A stretch of DNA of 64,000 bases from Streptomyces sp. NRRL S-350. Its GTDB lineage: Bacteria > Actinomycetota > Actinomycetes > Streptomycetales > Streptomycetaceae. The notes below the pieces were generated by a model that was not told the origin of the DNA, did no database searches, and was given only the letters and a program-made list of their open reading frames with translations. The stretch covers positions 120,323 to 184,322 of the forward strand of contig NZ_JOHO01000020.1 in assembly GCF_000719705.1 (NCBI RefSeq), given 5' to 3'. Each line of letters begins with the position of its first letter. Positions within the stretch are counted from its first letter, which is position 1. Positions 38,872 through 47,401 of this stretch are shown here, piece by piece. The position numbers and the translations under genes are program-made.

Positions 38872-39669
38872 GTGAGCGAGAACGTTCGGTTCGTCCACAT
38901 GGGCATAGGCGAGCGCCAGGTCCCGTACCAGGAGGCGTGGGAGGAGCAGCAGCGGCTGCACGCCCTGCGCGTCGCGGACGAGATCCCCGACACCGTGCTG
39001 CTGCTGGAGCACCAGTCCGTGTACACCATGGGCAAGCGCACCAACCCCGCCGACCTCCCGCTGGACGGCACCCCCGTCGTCGAGGTCAACCGGGGCGGCG
39101 AGATCACCTGGCACGGACCCGGCCAGCTGGTCGGCTACCCGATCGTCAAGCTGCCCGACCCGATCGACGTCATCGCCTACGTCCGCCGGCTGGAGGAGGC
39201 GCTGATCCGCGCCGCCGCCGGGTTCGGCGTCGGGACCGCCCGGGTCGAGGGCCGCAGCGGGGTCTGGGTGCTCGGCGAGTCCATCCCGGACGCCGTGGTC
39301 GACCCCGCCCAGGTGGTGGACATCGGCAGGCTGACCCTGCGGATGGGCCTGCCCCTCGGCATCGATCCGCGACTGGCCGGGCCCGAGTACGCCCCCTCCA
39401 ACGCCGGGCAGCGCGGCGACGACCGCAAGCTCGCCGCGATCGGCGTGCGGGTCGCCCGCGGGGTCACCATGCACGGCTTCGCGCTCAACTGCGACCCCGA
39501 CATGACCTGGTTCGACAAGATCGTGCCGTGCGGCATCCGGGACGCGGGCGTGGCCTCGCTCTCCGGCGAGCTGAAGCGCGAACTGTCCGTCGCCGAGGCG
39601 ACGCCGGCGGTCGAACGGCACCTGGCGGAGGTCTTCGCCGAGCTGCCCGAGCCGGCGCTCAGCCGCTGA
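38872..39669 (+). CDS. lipB: Octanoyl-[ACP]:protein N-octanoyltransferase
   Basis: A 265-residue enzyme from GTG 38872 (AAGGAG upstream). Motifs: [33 protein letters not shown] (the RGG and HGPGQ of LipB), [11 protein letters not shown] with the catalytic lysine, and [15 protein letters not shown] with the acyl-accepting cysteine. It moves octanoate from acyl carrier protein to lipoyl domains. An insertion of about 30 residues before the lysine motif is, as far as I recall, common in streptomycetes. lipA follows. Confidence 0.97.
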   Translation: MSENVRFVHMGIGERQVPYQEAWEEQQRLHALRVADEIPDTVLLLEHQSVYTMGKRTNPADLPLDGTPVVEVNRGGEITWHGPGQLVGYPIVKLPDPIDVIAYVRRLEEALIRAAAGFGVGTARVEGRSGVWVLGESIPDAVVDPAQVVDIGRLTLRMGLPLGIDPRLAGPEYAPSNAGQRGDDRKLAAIGVRVARGVTMHGFALNCDPDMTWFDKIVPCGIRDAGVASLSGELKRELSVAEATPAVERHLAEVFAELPEPALSR

Positions 39670-39888
39670 CCCGGCCGGCGGCTGACCCGGCCGGCGTCCG
39701 AACTCGGCCGGTGCTTGGACCGCCTGGCGTTCCAGCGGGCGGCAGTCGGAGCCGGACTCCCCTCGAGTACTGGGAATCTACTGACCGGTAGCCGTGTTGC
39801 CCTGCGATTGCAGGGCGGCAGGCCCGGCGAAGGCCGTACAACCACAGGCGTACCCTGGGGGTACCCCGTCTAGTTCTAGGAGTCGCAC

Positions 39889-40842
39889 GTGTCCGCTGTC
39901 GCGCCCGACGGCAGGAAGCTGCTCCGCCTGGAGGTCCGCAACAGCGAGACCCCCATCGAGCGGAAGCCCGAGTGGATCAAGACCCGCGCGAAGATGGGCC
40001 CGGAGTACAACGCCCTCCACTCGCTGGTGAAGAAGGAGGGGCTGCACACGGTCTGCCAGGAGGCCGGCTGCCCCAACATCTTCGAGTGCTGGGAGGACCG
40101 CGAGGCGACCTTCCTCATCGGCGGTGACCAGTGCACCCGCCGGTGCGACTTCTGCCAGATCGACACCGGCAAGCCCGCCGAGTTCGACCGCGACGAGCCG
40201 CGCCGGGTCGCCGAGTCCATCGTCACCATGGACCTCAACTACGCCACCATCACCGGCGTCGCCCGCGACGACCTGGCGGACGGCGGCGCCTGGCTCTACG
40301 CCGAGACCGTGCGCCAGGTGCACGCGATGACCGCCGGCCGCGAGGCCGGCCGCACCGGCGTCGAGCTGCTCATCCCCGACTTCAACGCGGTGCCCGAGCA
40401 GCTGGCCGAGGTCTTCTCCTCCCGCCCCGAGGTCCTCGCGCACAACGTCGAGACGGTGCCCCGGATCTTCAAGCGGATCCGCCCGGCCTTCCGCTACGAG
40501 CGCTCGCTGGACGTCATCACCCAGGCCCGCGCGGCCGGCCTGGTGACCAAGTCCAACCTGATCCTGGGCATGGGCGAGACCCGCGAGGAGGTCAGCCAGG
40601 CGCTCGCCGACCTGGTCGGCGCCGGCTGCGAGCTCATCACCATCACCCAGTACCTGCGCCCCTCGCTGCGCCACCACCCGGTCGAGCGCTGGGTGAAGCC
40701 GCACGAGTTCGTCGAGCTCCAGCAGGAGGCCGAGGAGCTGGGCTTCGCCGGTGTCATGTCGGGCCCGCTGGTGCGCTCGTCGTACCGGGCCGGCCGGCTG
40801 TACCGGCAGGCGCTGGAGCGGCGCGAGCAGGCCGCGGTCTGA
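39889..40842 (+). CDS. lipA: Lipoyl synthase
   Basis: A 317-residue radical-SAM enzyme from GTG 39889 (GGAG eight bases upstream). Both cluster motifs are intact: the auxiliary [12 protein letters not shown] (C-x4-C-x5-C) and the radical-[11 protein letters not shown] (C-x3-C-x2-C), and the C-terminal SSYRAG arginine-serine motif is present. It inserts two sulfurs into octanoyl groups placed by LipB. A 219-bp gap with a short hairpin (CCCTGC/GCAGGG near 39800) separates it from lipB, so it may have its own promoter. Confidence 0.98.
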   Translation: MSAVAPDGRKLLRLEVRNSETPIERKPEWIKTRAKMGPEYNALHSLVKKEGLHTVCQEAGCPNIFECWEDREATFLIGGDQCTRRCDFCQIDTGKPAEFDRDEPRRVAESIVTMDLNYATITGVARDDLADGGAWLYAETVRQVHAMTAGREAGRTGVELLIPDFNAVPEQLAEVFSSRPEVLAHNVETVPRIFKRIRPAFRYERSLDVITQARAAGLVTKSNLILGMGETREEVSQALADLVGAGCELITITQYLRPSLRHHPVERWVKPHEFVELQQEAEELGFAGVMSGPLVRSSYRAGRLYRQALERREQAAV

Positions 40843-40938
40843 CGGACGCCGGCCCCGGGTCGCCCCGTCGGGTTCGAGCCACCGCCCGAGCCGTCGTCGC
40901 GCCCTCGTCGAGCCGTCGTGGAGCCGTCGTTGAGCCAT

Positions 40939-40970
40939 TGGAAGGGCGGAGCTGCGGCTCCGCCCTTCCA
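40939..40970 (+). terminator. Hairpin terminator after lipA
   Basis: A perfect 14-bp stem (40939-40952 with 40957-40970, loop TGCG). Between the lipA stop and the stem is a run of GAGCCGTCGT repeats with no coding role. Confidence 0.75.
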
Positions 40971-41054
40971 GGTTTCACCACGCTTTGACTGCCTGGTCAC
41001 GGGCTGGTAACACGGGGTGGTGACGATGGACGCACGGCGAGCGTTCGATTCTTC

Positions 41055-41111
41055 TCAGCCACGTTCGTCCGGCCAACGTGTCCACTCAGCCACGTTCCAC
41101 TCAGCCACGTT
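41055..41111 (+). repeat. Tandem 15-bp repeat upstream of a small gene
   Basis: The unit CCACTCAGCCACGTT occurs twice head to tail at 41082-41111, and its core TCAGCCACGTTC occurs again at 41055-41066. It lies 30 bp before a 61-codon gene. It could be a regulator-binding array or a replication-slippage product. Confidence 0.6.
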
Positions 41112-41140
41112 CTTCCCAGCCCCGAGGGGAGCTGTTCGGC

Positions 41141-41326
41141 ATGCAGATGCGGATCCGGTCGGTAGGGGTGGCGCTCCGGTTCGCCGAGAGCGTCCTGCTG
41201 GCGCCCGGCCAGCGACACGCCCGCCGCAACGCCTGGTCAGCGGTGTGCGAGGACCGTCGGCACGCGGCGGACCGCCGGCACGACGCACTGTCCACGGGGG
41301 CGCCGGTGAAGTCCGTCCGCCGCTGA
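41141..41326 (+). CDS. Small basic protein, unknown function
   Basis: A 61-residue frame from ATG 41141 with a GAGGGGA ribosome site 10 bases upstream. The product (MQMRIRSVGVALRFAES, later APGQRHARRNAWSAV) is strongly basic and probably helical. Similar tiny genes between lipA and the DUF4191 gene seem to be a streptomycete feature (from memory). The in-frame extension back through the tandem repeat gives a TQPRSTQPRS peptide and is rejected as a start. Confidence 0.55.
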   Translation: MQMRIRSVGVALRFAESVLLAPGQRHARRNAWSAVCEDRRHAADRRHDALSTGAPVKSVRR

Positions 41327-41431
41327 GACCGGTCGCTCTGCGCGACGGCTCACGGGCAGACGAGTCACAGTTCGGGCGAACGGGTACCCGGGCTTGGATA
41401 TCCCGTACCCGTGCCACGTACCATGAGCGTT

Positions 41432-42121
41432 ATGGCGAGGGAAACATCCGAGAACCCCGGGCGACTGAAGCAGATCCGCCTGGCGTACACCATGACCAAG
41501 AAGGTCGACACCAAGATCGGCCTGATCATCGCCGGCGTCGGCCTGCTGACCTTCGGCGTGTTCCTCGCCATCGGCTTCGCGATCGAGCACCCCATCTATC
41601 TGGGCATCCTGGGCTTCATCGTGGCCGTACTGGCCATGGCGATCGTCTTCGGGCGCCGGGCCGAGCGCGCCGCGTTCGGACAGATGGAGGGGCAGCCGGG
41701 CGCCGTGGCCGCGGTGCTGAACAACATCCGGCGCGGGTGGAGCTCCAACACCACGCCGGTGGCGGTCACCCGTAACCAGGACGCGGTCTACCGCGCCGTG
41801 GGCCGGGCCGGCATCGCGCTGATCGGCGAGGGCAACCCGAACCGGGTGCGCCAGCTGCTGGCCTCCGAGAAGAAGAAGATGGCCCGGGTGGTCGGCGACG
41901 TGCCGGTGCACGACATCGTGGTGGGCGACGGCGAGGGCGAGGTCCCGCTGAAGAAGCTGCAGATCCACCTCATGCGCCTGCCCCGCGCCATCACCGCCGC
42001 CCAGGTCACCGAGACCAACGACCGCCTGCGCGCACTGGGCGACCTGCTCTCCAAGGCACCGATCCCCAAGGGCCCGATGCCGAAGGGTGCCCGGATGCCC
42101 AAGGGCGGCCAGGTCCGCTGA
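41432..42121 (+). CDS. DUF4191 family membrane protein
   Basis: A 229-residue protein from ATG 41432 (ATG 41423 is possible; no ribosome site, so possibly leaderless). A basic N-terminus (GRLKQIRLAYTMTKKVDTK) precedes two membrane helices (about 30-52 LIIAGVGLLTFGVFLAIGFA and 57-75). A cytosolic ~150-residue domain ends in a repeated KGPMPKGARMPKGG tail. DUF4191 proteins are conserved across actinomycetes next to lipA and glnA; the function is unknown. Confidence 0.9.
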   Translation: MARETSENPGRLKQIRLAYTMTKKVDTKIGLIIAGVGLLTFGVFLAIGFAIEHPIYLGILGFIVAVLAMAIVFGRRAERAAFGQMEGQPGAVAAVLNNIRRGWSSNTTPVAVTRNQDAVYRAVGRAGIALIGEGNPNRVRQLLASEKKKMARVVGDVPVHDIVVGDGEGEVPLKKLQIHLMRLPRAITAAQVTETNDRLRALGDLLSKAPIPKGPMPKGARMPKGGQVR

Positions 42122-42144
42122 CCCTCCCTCCCTGACGACACGAG

Positions 42145-42181
42145 AACGGCCCCGCTGCGGAAGATCCGCGGCGGGGCCGTT
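42145..42181. terminator. Bidirectional hairpin after the DUF4191 gene
   Basis: An 11-bp outer stem (42145-42155 with 42171-42181) continues through a GCGG/CCGC inner stem; it lies between the convergent DUF4191 and RDD genes. Confidence 0.7.
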
Positions 42182-42274
42182 CCGACGTTCCCGGGCTTCC
42201 GGGTTTCCGGCCGGCCGGCGGCTTGCCGGCTTCCTGACGCCGGCGGTGAGCCGGAGGGGGTGGGGTGGGACCAA

Positions 42275-42742
42275 CTAGATCCGCACCTCGACGGTGCCGA
42301 CCGCCTTGTCGTGGAGGCCGCGGGTGTCACGGTCCCAGACCAGCGGGGGCACCACCAGGCAGAGCAGCAGCGTGCGCAGCAGGACCTGCGGGATGGTCGC
42401 GCGGCCCCCGTCCAGGCGGACCACCCGGAGGCCGAACAGCCGCTTGCCGACCGTCGTACCGGTCGTGGAGAGCAGCAGCGCCGCGACGAGGAAGAACAGC
42501 GGGCTGGTCCACAGGTTGGCTTCGGCCTGGTCGCCGCGGGCGAGCAGGCCGTAGGAGATCAGCGCGACCAGCCAGCCGTCCACGAACAGGGCGCCGATCC
42601 GGCGACCGGGGCCGGCGATCGAGCCGGGGCCCTCCTTGGGCAGGCCGAGGCGCTCGCCGCGGTAGCCGAAGTCGGCGCCCATCTTCTCGGCGGCCGCCCT
42701 GGGGCCGTCGATCCACGATCCCAACGCTTCTCTGGTGTCCAC
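42275..42742 (-). CDS. RDD family membrane protein
   Basis: A 155-residue protein from GTG 42740-42742. After a ~45-residue soluble N-terminus, the RDD domain has AGPGRRIGALFVDGWLVAL (the R and D residues), two more hydrophobic segments and TTVGKRLFGLRVVRLDGG, ending DTRGLHDKAVGTVEV. RDD proteins are small membrane proteins, sometimes linked to ion exchange. It is divergent from glnA. Confidence 0.9.
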   Translation of the reverse strand: MDTREALGSWIDGPRAAAEKMGADFGYRGERLGLPKEGPGSIAGPGRRIGALFVDGWLVALISYGLLARGDQAEANLWTSPLFFLVAALLLSTTGTTVGKRLFGLRVVRLDGGRATIPQVLLRTLLLCLVVPPLVWDRDTRGLHDKAVGTVEVRI

Positions 42743-42854
42743 GAATCCACACTAACCGGGCTGACGGCCCGGTCCGTCACCGGCTCCCCTCCGGGCGGGG
42801 CGCCGTCCCCGAGCGGGTGAATCCCGGTGGCGGGGCTTACCCGCCGGCTCGGCC

Positions 42855-42870
42855 AGTGGTCCAGACCACT
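42855..42870. promoter_or_regulatory. Putative DasR-responsive element (dre) upstream of glnA
   Basis: AGTGGTCCAGACCACT is an imperfect palindrome that matches the dre consensus (ASTGGTCTAGACCAST) at 15 of 16 positions. DasR is the GntR-family regulator that senses glucosamine-6-phosphate. The site is 157 bp before the glnA start and 113 bp before the divergent RDD gene, so either could be the target. Confidence 0.6.
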
Positions 42871-42946
42871 TGCGGGAGGCCGCCCAGGTCGTCGAGGTGA
42901 TTTGCCCCGTCCCGTACATTTTTGCCGCCCGGACAGGGGGGCGTGG

Positions 42947-42984
42947 TTAACATCTAGGAAACGAGCGGGTCACCGGCCGGAAAC
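42947..42984 (+). promoter_or_regulatory. GlnR operator of glnA
   Basis: Four half-sites with exact 6-bp spacers: TTAAC (42947-42951), GAAAC (42958-42962), GTCAC (42969-42973) and GAAAC (42980-42984). This is the a1-b1-a2-b2 GlnR box of streptomycetes, where GlnR activates glnA under nitrogen limitation. A -10-like TAGGGT (42995-43000) follows, and GAGGAGG precedes the glnA ATG. Confidence 0.85.
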
Positions 42985-43027
42985 GACCCATTCCTAGGGT
43001 GAGCCCCATTCGCACCGAGGAGGATGG

Positions 43028-44440
43028 ATGTTCAACAACGCCGCCGAAGTGAAGCAGTTCATTCAGGACAACGACGTGAAGTTCGTCGATGTCCGGTTCT
43101 GTGACCTGCCGGGCGTCATGCAGCACTTCTCCGTACCTGCGGCGACCTTCGATCCGTCCGAGACCCTGATGTTCGACGGTTCGTCGATCCGCGGCTTCCA
43201 GGCGATCCACGAGTCCGACATGGCCCTCGTCCCGGATCTCGCCACCGCACGCCTCGACCCCTTCCGGGCCGAGAAGCACCTCAACATCAACTTCTTCATC
43301 CAGGACCCGGTCACCGGCGAGGCGTACAGCCGCGACCCGCGCAACGTCGCCAAGAAGGCCGAGGCGTACCTCGCCTCCTCCGGCATCGCCGACACCGCGT
43401 TCTTCGGGCCCGAGGCGGAGTTCTACGTCTTCGACTCGGTCCGCTTCGACACCAGCGCCAACGCGTCCTTCTACCACATCGACTCGGAGGCCGGCGCCTG
43501 GAACAGCGGCGCCGCCGAGGGCGACGCGCGCGGCTACAAGGTCAAGTACAAGGGCGGGTACTTCCCCGTCCCGCCCGTCGACCACTTCGCCGACCTGCGC
43601 GCCGAGATGTCGCTGGAGCTCGCCAAGGCCGGGCTGGAGGTCGAGCGCCAGCACCACGAGGTCGGCACCGCCGGCCAGGCGGAGATCAACTACAAGTTCA
43701 ACACCCTGCTGCACGCCGCCGACGACCTGATGCTGTTCAAGTACATCATCAAGAACGTCGCCTGGCGGAACGGCAAGACCGCCACTTTCATGCCGAAGCC
43801 GATCTTCGGCGACAACGGCTCGGGCATGCACGTCCACCAGTCGCTGTGGACCGAGGGCTCGCCGCTCTTCTACGACGAGCAGGGCTACGCCGGGCTCTCC
43901 GACACCGCCCGCTACTACATCGGCGGTCTGCTCCGGCACGCCCCCTCCCTGCTGGCGTTCACCAACCCCTCGGTGAACTCCTACCACCGCCTGGTCCCGG
44001 GCTTCGAGGCGCCGGTCAACCTCGTCTACTCGCAGCGCAACCGCTCGGCCGCGATCCGCATCCCGATCACCGGCTCCAACGCCAAGGCCAAGCGCATCGA
44101 GTTCCGCGCACCCGACCCGTCCTCCAACCCGTACCTGGCTTTCTCCGCCATGCTGATGGCCGGCCTCGACGGCATCCGCAACAAGATCGAGCCGCTGGAG
44201 CCGGTCGACAAGGACCTCTACGAGCTGGCCCCCGAGGAGCACGCCAACGTCCCGCAGGTCCCCTCCTCCCTCCCGGCCGTCCTGGAGGCCCTGGAAGCCG
44301 ACCACGAGTACCTCCTCGCGGGCAACGTCTTCACCCCGGACCTGATCGAGACCTGGATCGACTTCAAGCGCACCAACGAGATCGCCCCGATCGCCCTCCG
44401 CCCCCACCCGCACGAGTTCGAGCTGTACTACGACCTGTAG
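43028..44440 (+). CDS. glnA: Glutamine synthetase, type I
   Basis: A 470-residue GSI-beta enzyme from ATG 43028. Landmarks: [17 protein letters not shown] (latch/substrate loop), [16 protein letters not shown] (metal glutamates), [14 protein letters not shown] and [20 protein letters not shown], plus [10 protein letters not shown] carrying the tyrosine that GlnE adenylylates. It makes glutamine from glutamate, ammonia and ATP in the cytoplasm. Regulation is visible: a GlnR box and a possible DasR site upstream. Its last codons and terminator are duplicated at 53748-53850, on the far side of the Wadjet island. Confidence 0.98.
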   Translation: MFNNAAEVKQFIQDNDVKFVDVRFCDLPGVMQHFSVPAATFDPSETLMFDGSSIRGFQAIHESDMALVPDLATARLDPFRAEKHLNINFFIQDPVTGEAYSRDPRNVAKKAEAYLASSGIADTAFFGPEAEFYVFDSVRFDTSANASFYHIDSEAGAWNSGAAEGDARGYKVKYKGGYFPVPPVDHFADLRAEMSLELAKAGLEVERQHHEVGTAGQAEINYKFNTLLHAADDLMLFKYIIKNVAWRNGKTATFMPKPIFGDNGSGMHVHQSLWTEGSPLFYDEQGYAGLSDTARYYIGGLLRHAPSLLAFTNPSVNSYHRLVPGFEAPVNLVYSQRNRSAAIRIPITGSNAKAKRIEFRAPDPSSNPYLAFSAMLMAGLDGIRNKIEPLEPVDKDLYELAPEEHANVPQVPSSLPAVLEALEADHEYLLAGNVFTPDLIETWIDFKRTNEIAPIALRPHPHEFELYYDL

Positions 44441-44444
44441 GGGT

Positions 44445-44463
44445 GCCTCTGACCTGCGGAAAC
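44445..44463 (+). repeat. Left 19-bp terminal inverted repeat of the island
   Basis: GCCTCTGACCTGCGGAAAC, a perfect reverse complement of 53726-53744. Confidence 0.75.
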
Positions 44464-44480
44464 GCAGGTTGATCTCTCAT

Positions 44481-44519
44481 CGTTTCCGCAGGTCAGCGCC
44501 CCGCTGACCTGCGGAAACG
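44481..44519 (+). terminator. glnA terminator hairpin, 18-bp perfect stem
   Basis: Arms 44481-44498 and 44502-44519 with a 3-base loop. An upstream copy of the same arm (44451-44464) could pair instead with 44481-44494, giving alternative folds. An equal hairpin sits at 53811-53849. Confidence 0.75.
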
Positions 44520-44520
44520 C

Positions 44521-45046
44521 CGCCAGGCCGAGTCCTGTCGATTGCTCTGGGACTCGCGATGTGAAATGAGAGTGCACTGAGTTCGATCTCGGCATGAGGT
44601 CTGTGTAGCACCCGCTGTGGACTCCAGGCAGGGCATTAGCAGGACGCGGTGGGCCCAGCAGCTGCGGCACCGACGCACCGCGCCGTCCGGACAACGCAAC
44701 CAGCAGGTGGACCACTCCGCTTCGGCGGCCGCATCCCGATCGACGGCACCCGCTCCGTCAAGGATCCCCGTTCCACCTACTCGGCCACGGCCCATGGACC
44801 GCCGCCACCGCTCCCATCAGCATCGGCTATACCGCCCGCACCGCGATGGCCACCAACGCTGGTCCAGCGACCTGGGCGCTGCCCTACCTGGTCCTCCATC
44901 CGTTGAGCACCGGGAAGCAGTTTTGGGCATCTGCGAGCCCAACAGGGGAGGATCCGGCATGCTGGGGTGGCGGCTACCGAAACGGCGTGTTGGTAGCGAC
45001 CGTTTGAGTACGAGCCGAGCAGTCGAACTGCGGTCCAAGGAGCAGT
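44521..45046 (+). other. Left flank of the Wadjet operon, no intact gene
   Basis: About 525 bp between the glnA terminator and jetA. Several short frames are open, but none has a ribosome site with protein-like sequence; the third forward frame near 44815-45005 reads somewhat more naturally (IGYTARTAMATNAGPA), so a decayed gene is possible. The region should contain the jetA promoter; AAGGAG (45037-45042) is the jetA ribosome site. Confidence 0.5.
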
Positions 45047-46576
45047 GTGAGATTCGATAGCCCGGCGTTCTCGGACCCATGGGGGTCTGAGGAGGATCCA
45101 CAGCACGATGAGGGTCTGATCCGCAGGGCGAAAGCACTGGCCTGCACGGCTCCCCTACACGAACTAGACACGAAGAAGAACCTGGTGGAATGGGCCGATG
45201 CCCGCACCTACCAGATGGCGGAGATCGGCCTGCACACCATCGACCAGGTCGCGATCGCGATGGACTTCGACACCGGGGCCAGTCGTCGACACGTGCTGGA
45301 TCGGGTCCAGCGGTTCGTCGCCCGGCAGGCCCCGAACCGCGTCGATGAAGAGCACGCCCAGGTGGCGCGATGGGTACTGGACAGCCTGATCAACCTCGGT
45401 GATGTAGAGCGCGCATTCCGGCGCCCGTACGGCGCGTTGGACGCTAGCGGCGTCTACCAGGTGCGGTACTTCCCCTTCAAACTGATCGTGGAGCGGCGGG
45501 ATGCCACCGGTGTGCTGTATCTGCACGCCTCCCACGAGGCGTTGAACGTGCTGGTCGGCGCGCTGGACACGGACGTGGAGTCCGCGCAAGAGGCTGCGGA
45601 GGTCAAACTCGCCAACCTGATTAGGCGGGGAAAGCTCGCTGACGCGAAGCAGGTCGCCGAACAGGCGCGGATCCGCACCATTCAGTACGGGGAACTGATC
45701 CATGCGCACTTGGAGGCGACCCGCCGAAACATCGCGTCGGTCGACTGGCTGGAGGCTGTCCCCGACCTGCTAAGCGAGGCGCTGGAACATGTCCAGGCGC
45801 GAGTGCGGGCAGAGCGAGCAATCTCCAAGAACATGGCCGAGGCCCGAGATGAGGCCGTGGACCCGATCCGCAAACGGCGCGCTGCGGAGCTGGTCGAGAT
45901 CGTTGAGGACTGCATCCGGCGACACATCCGACTGCAGAAGCGGCTTCTGGAGGCCCGGGAGGTGTTCCGCACTGAGCAGGACCGTCAGCAGTTCTCCCTG
46001 GCCCCGCATCGGTCAACGTTTGACGTGTTTGGGCAGCTACTGCGTCCGGCCCTGGACCTGTCGGTAGCGGACGCGCTCGGGCCCGTGGACTGCTTCTTCC
46101 GTCAATCGACTGGACCAGCCACCAAGCACCTTGTACATCTGTCCTCGCTGGTGGCCGCGCTGCTCCGGCCGGCACCCGAGCCTGCGCGGTATGCCGGACA
46201 GGTTGAGCAGCCGCAAACTCAGCGGATGGGGGACACCGCGCGTTTCACCGATGAGCAGTGGCATGCGGCCGAGCATCTTCTGCATCTACCCGACGCCGTA
46301 CGTTCGTTGTCGGACCTGCTGCAGGACGCGGAGCGCACGGACCCGGAGCTTCCTGCATTGGTCGCGCTGCTCGCGATGCACGCCTTCAGCCCGGACACCA
46401 GTGCCGCCCTGGGCCGCGGGGACGAGCAGGTACGGCTGGCGGTGCGAGCGGGAACCACCTTGGATAGCGCGCGGTTCCACGGCGACGACCTGTGGTTAAC
46501 CACCGCCCGACTCCAACCACTGGGACCCGCAGGTGCGAACCCGTCGAGAAGCAACGACGAAGGGGGAATGCAGTGA
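45047..46576 (+). CDS. jetA: Wadjet system protein JetA (MukF/kleisin-like subunit)
   Basis: A 509-residue protein from GTG 45047 (AAGGAG four bases upstream). There are no enzyme motifs. The N-terminal ~130 residues look like winged-helix DNA/partner-binding modules; the middle is strongly helical and charged (EVKLANLIRRGKLADAKQVA, RKRRAAELVEIVEDCIRRH); the C-terminal ~110 residues are again compact. Size, order and helical content fit the MksF/MukF-like kleisin that bridges the SMC heads in Wadjet. The role is inferred mainly from its position before jetB, jetC and jetD. It overlaps jetB by four bases (GTGA). GC is clearly below the core genes. Confidence 0.8.
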   Translation: MRFDSPAFSDPWGSEEDPQHDEGLIRRAKALACTAPLHELDTKKNLVEWADARTYQMAEIGLHTIDQVAIAMDFDTGASRRHVLDRVQRFVARQAPNRVDEEHAQVARWVLDSLINLGDVERAFRRPYGALDASGVYQVRYFPFKLIVERRDATGVLYLHASHEALNVLVGALDTDVESAQEAAEVKLANLIRRGKLADAKQVAEQARIRTIQYGELIHAHLEATRRNIASVDWLEAVPDLLSEALEHVQARVRAERAISKNMAEARDEAVDPIRKRRAAELVEIVEDCIRRHIRLQKRLLEAREVFRTEQDRQQFSLAPHRSTFDVFGQLLRPALDLSVADALGPVDCFFRQSTGPATKHLVHLSSLVAALLRPAPEPARYAGQVEQPQTQRMGDTARFTDEQWHAAEHLLHLPDAVRSLSDLLQDAERTDPELPALVALLAMHAFSPDTSAALGRGDEQVRLAVRAGTTLDSARFHGDDLWLTTARLQPLGPAGANPSRSNDEGGMQ

Positions 46577-47385
46577 CCGGCGCCCAGTATGGCCTGGACG
46601 ACGCCGAACAGGCGACGAGGTTGATCAACTACGCGTTCAAGCCTAAGCAGCTTCCCCATCGGGACTCGGTGTACGAGTCACTGGTACGGCGATTCGACGA
46701 GGAACCCGCCTTCGAGGACTTGGTGCGGCGCAGTGCAACCGGCATGGGCCTTCGCGTCATCGACGTGACGATGCGAGCGGGCGCAGTCATCGTCCCCGAG
46801 CCCGGTTCGGTGTTCGAGATTGGTCTGGATCAGTACGCACGCGTTGCCCGACAGACCCAGCACCGGGAAGCCGAACGTGTCCTGCACGGGATCGCGCACT
46901 TGGCGATCGCGGCCCTGTGCTTCCCGCGGCCCCAGGACCTGGCCAACGATGGCTATGTCGGCGCGGTGACGGTCGCGGTGGTCGACGAGCAGGTGCGGCA
47001 TACCTGCCAGGAGTTGGCAGAGCAGTCGGCCGCAGCACAGGAGAACAGCGACGTCCCGGTCGACGCCCCCGAGTTGGAGCGCGTATGGCGAATCTATGCA
47101 CGCCGGTCGGAGGCAGCATCGACAAGCAACGGGCAGGCTGCGCCGTCGACGACCGAAGCGATCGTCGGCAGAGCTTTGCGGTTCCTGGTCACCCAGGGCC
47201 TGCTCGTCGAGAGCGACAACCTGGAACTGATGACGAAGGTCTACCGGACCACCAGCCGCTACCAGCTGCAGGTCCGCGAGCTGGCAGCGGGCAGGGTCCA
47301 CCAGGAGTTGCTACTCCTAGGGGTGGTGACGCCGACACAGCCGACCGGAGCCCTGCGAGTAACCGACGACAACACTCTTCTGTAG
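46573..47385 (+). CDS. jetB: Wadjet system protein JetB (MukE-like subunit)
   Basis: A 270-residue protein from GTG 46573, whose TGA overlap with jetA implies coupling; AGGGGG precedes it. It is mostly helical, with VYESLVRRFDEEPAFEDLVR near the start and a C-terminal winged-helix-like part (IVGRALRFLVTQGLLVES, then YRTTSRYQLQVRELA). That is the expected form of MksE/MukE-type KITE subunits, which sit on the kleisin. The assignment depends on the operon; alone the protein would be hypothetical. Confidence 0.78.
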   Translation: MTGAQYGLDDAEQATRLINYAFKPKQLPHRDSVYESLVRRFDEEPAFEDLVRRSATGMGLRVIDVTMRAGAVIVPEPGSVFEIGLDQYARVARQTQHREAERVLHGIAHLAIAALCFPRPQDLANDGYVGAVTVAVVDEQVRHTCQELAEQSAAAQENSDVPVDAPELERVWRIYARRSEAASTSNGQAAPSTTEAIVGRALRFLVTQGLLVESDNLELMTKVYRTTSRYQLQVRELAAGRVHQELLLLGVVTPTQPTGALRVTDDNTLL

Positions 47386-47401
47386 GCGGAACGAAGGCAC
47401 C

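Larger units (their letters stand above)
44417..44520 (+). repeat. Left boundary direct repeat (glnA 3' end plus terminator)
   Basis: A 104-bp segment comprising the last eight glnA codons (FELYYDL and stop), a 10-bp spacer and the hairpin region. It recurs at 53748-53850: the coding part matches at 21 of 24 bases, the 3' 40 bases at 39 of 40, and the middle is diverged. It behaves like an attL-type boundary. Confidence 0.75.

Noticed and set aside
44617..45060. A 147-codon plus-strand frame before jetA
   Set aside because: No ribosome site, His/Arg/Pro/Ser-rich low-information product, and it ends inside the jetA start; treated as non-coding flank.
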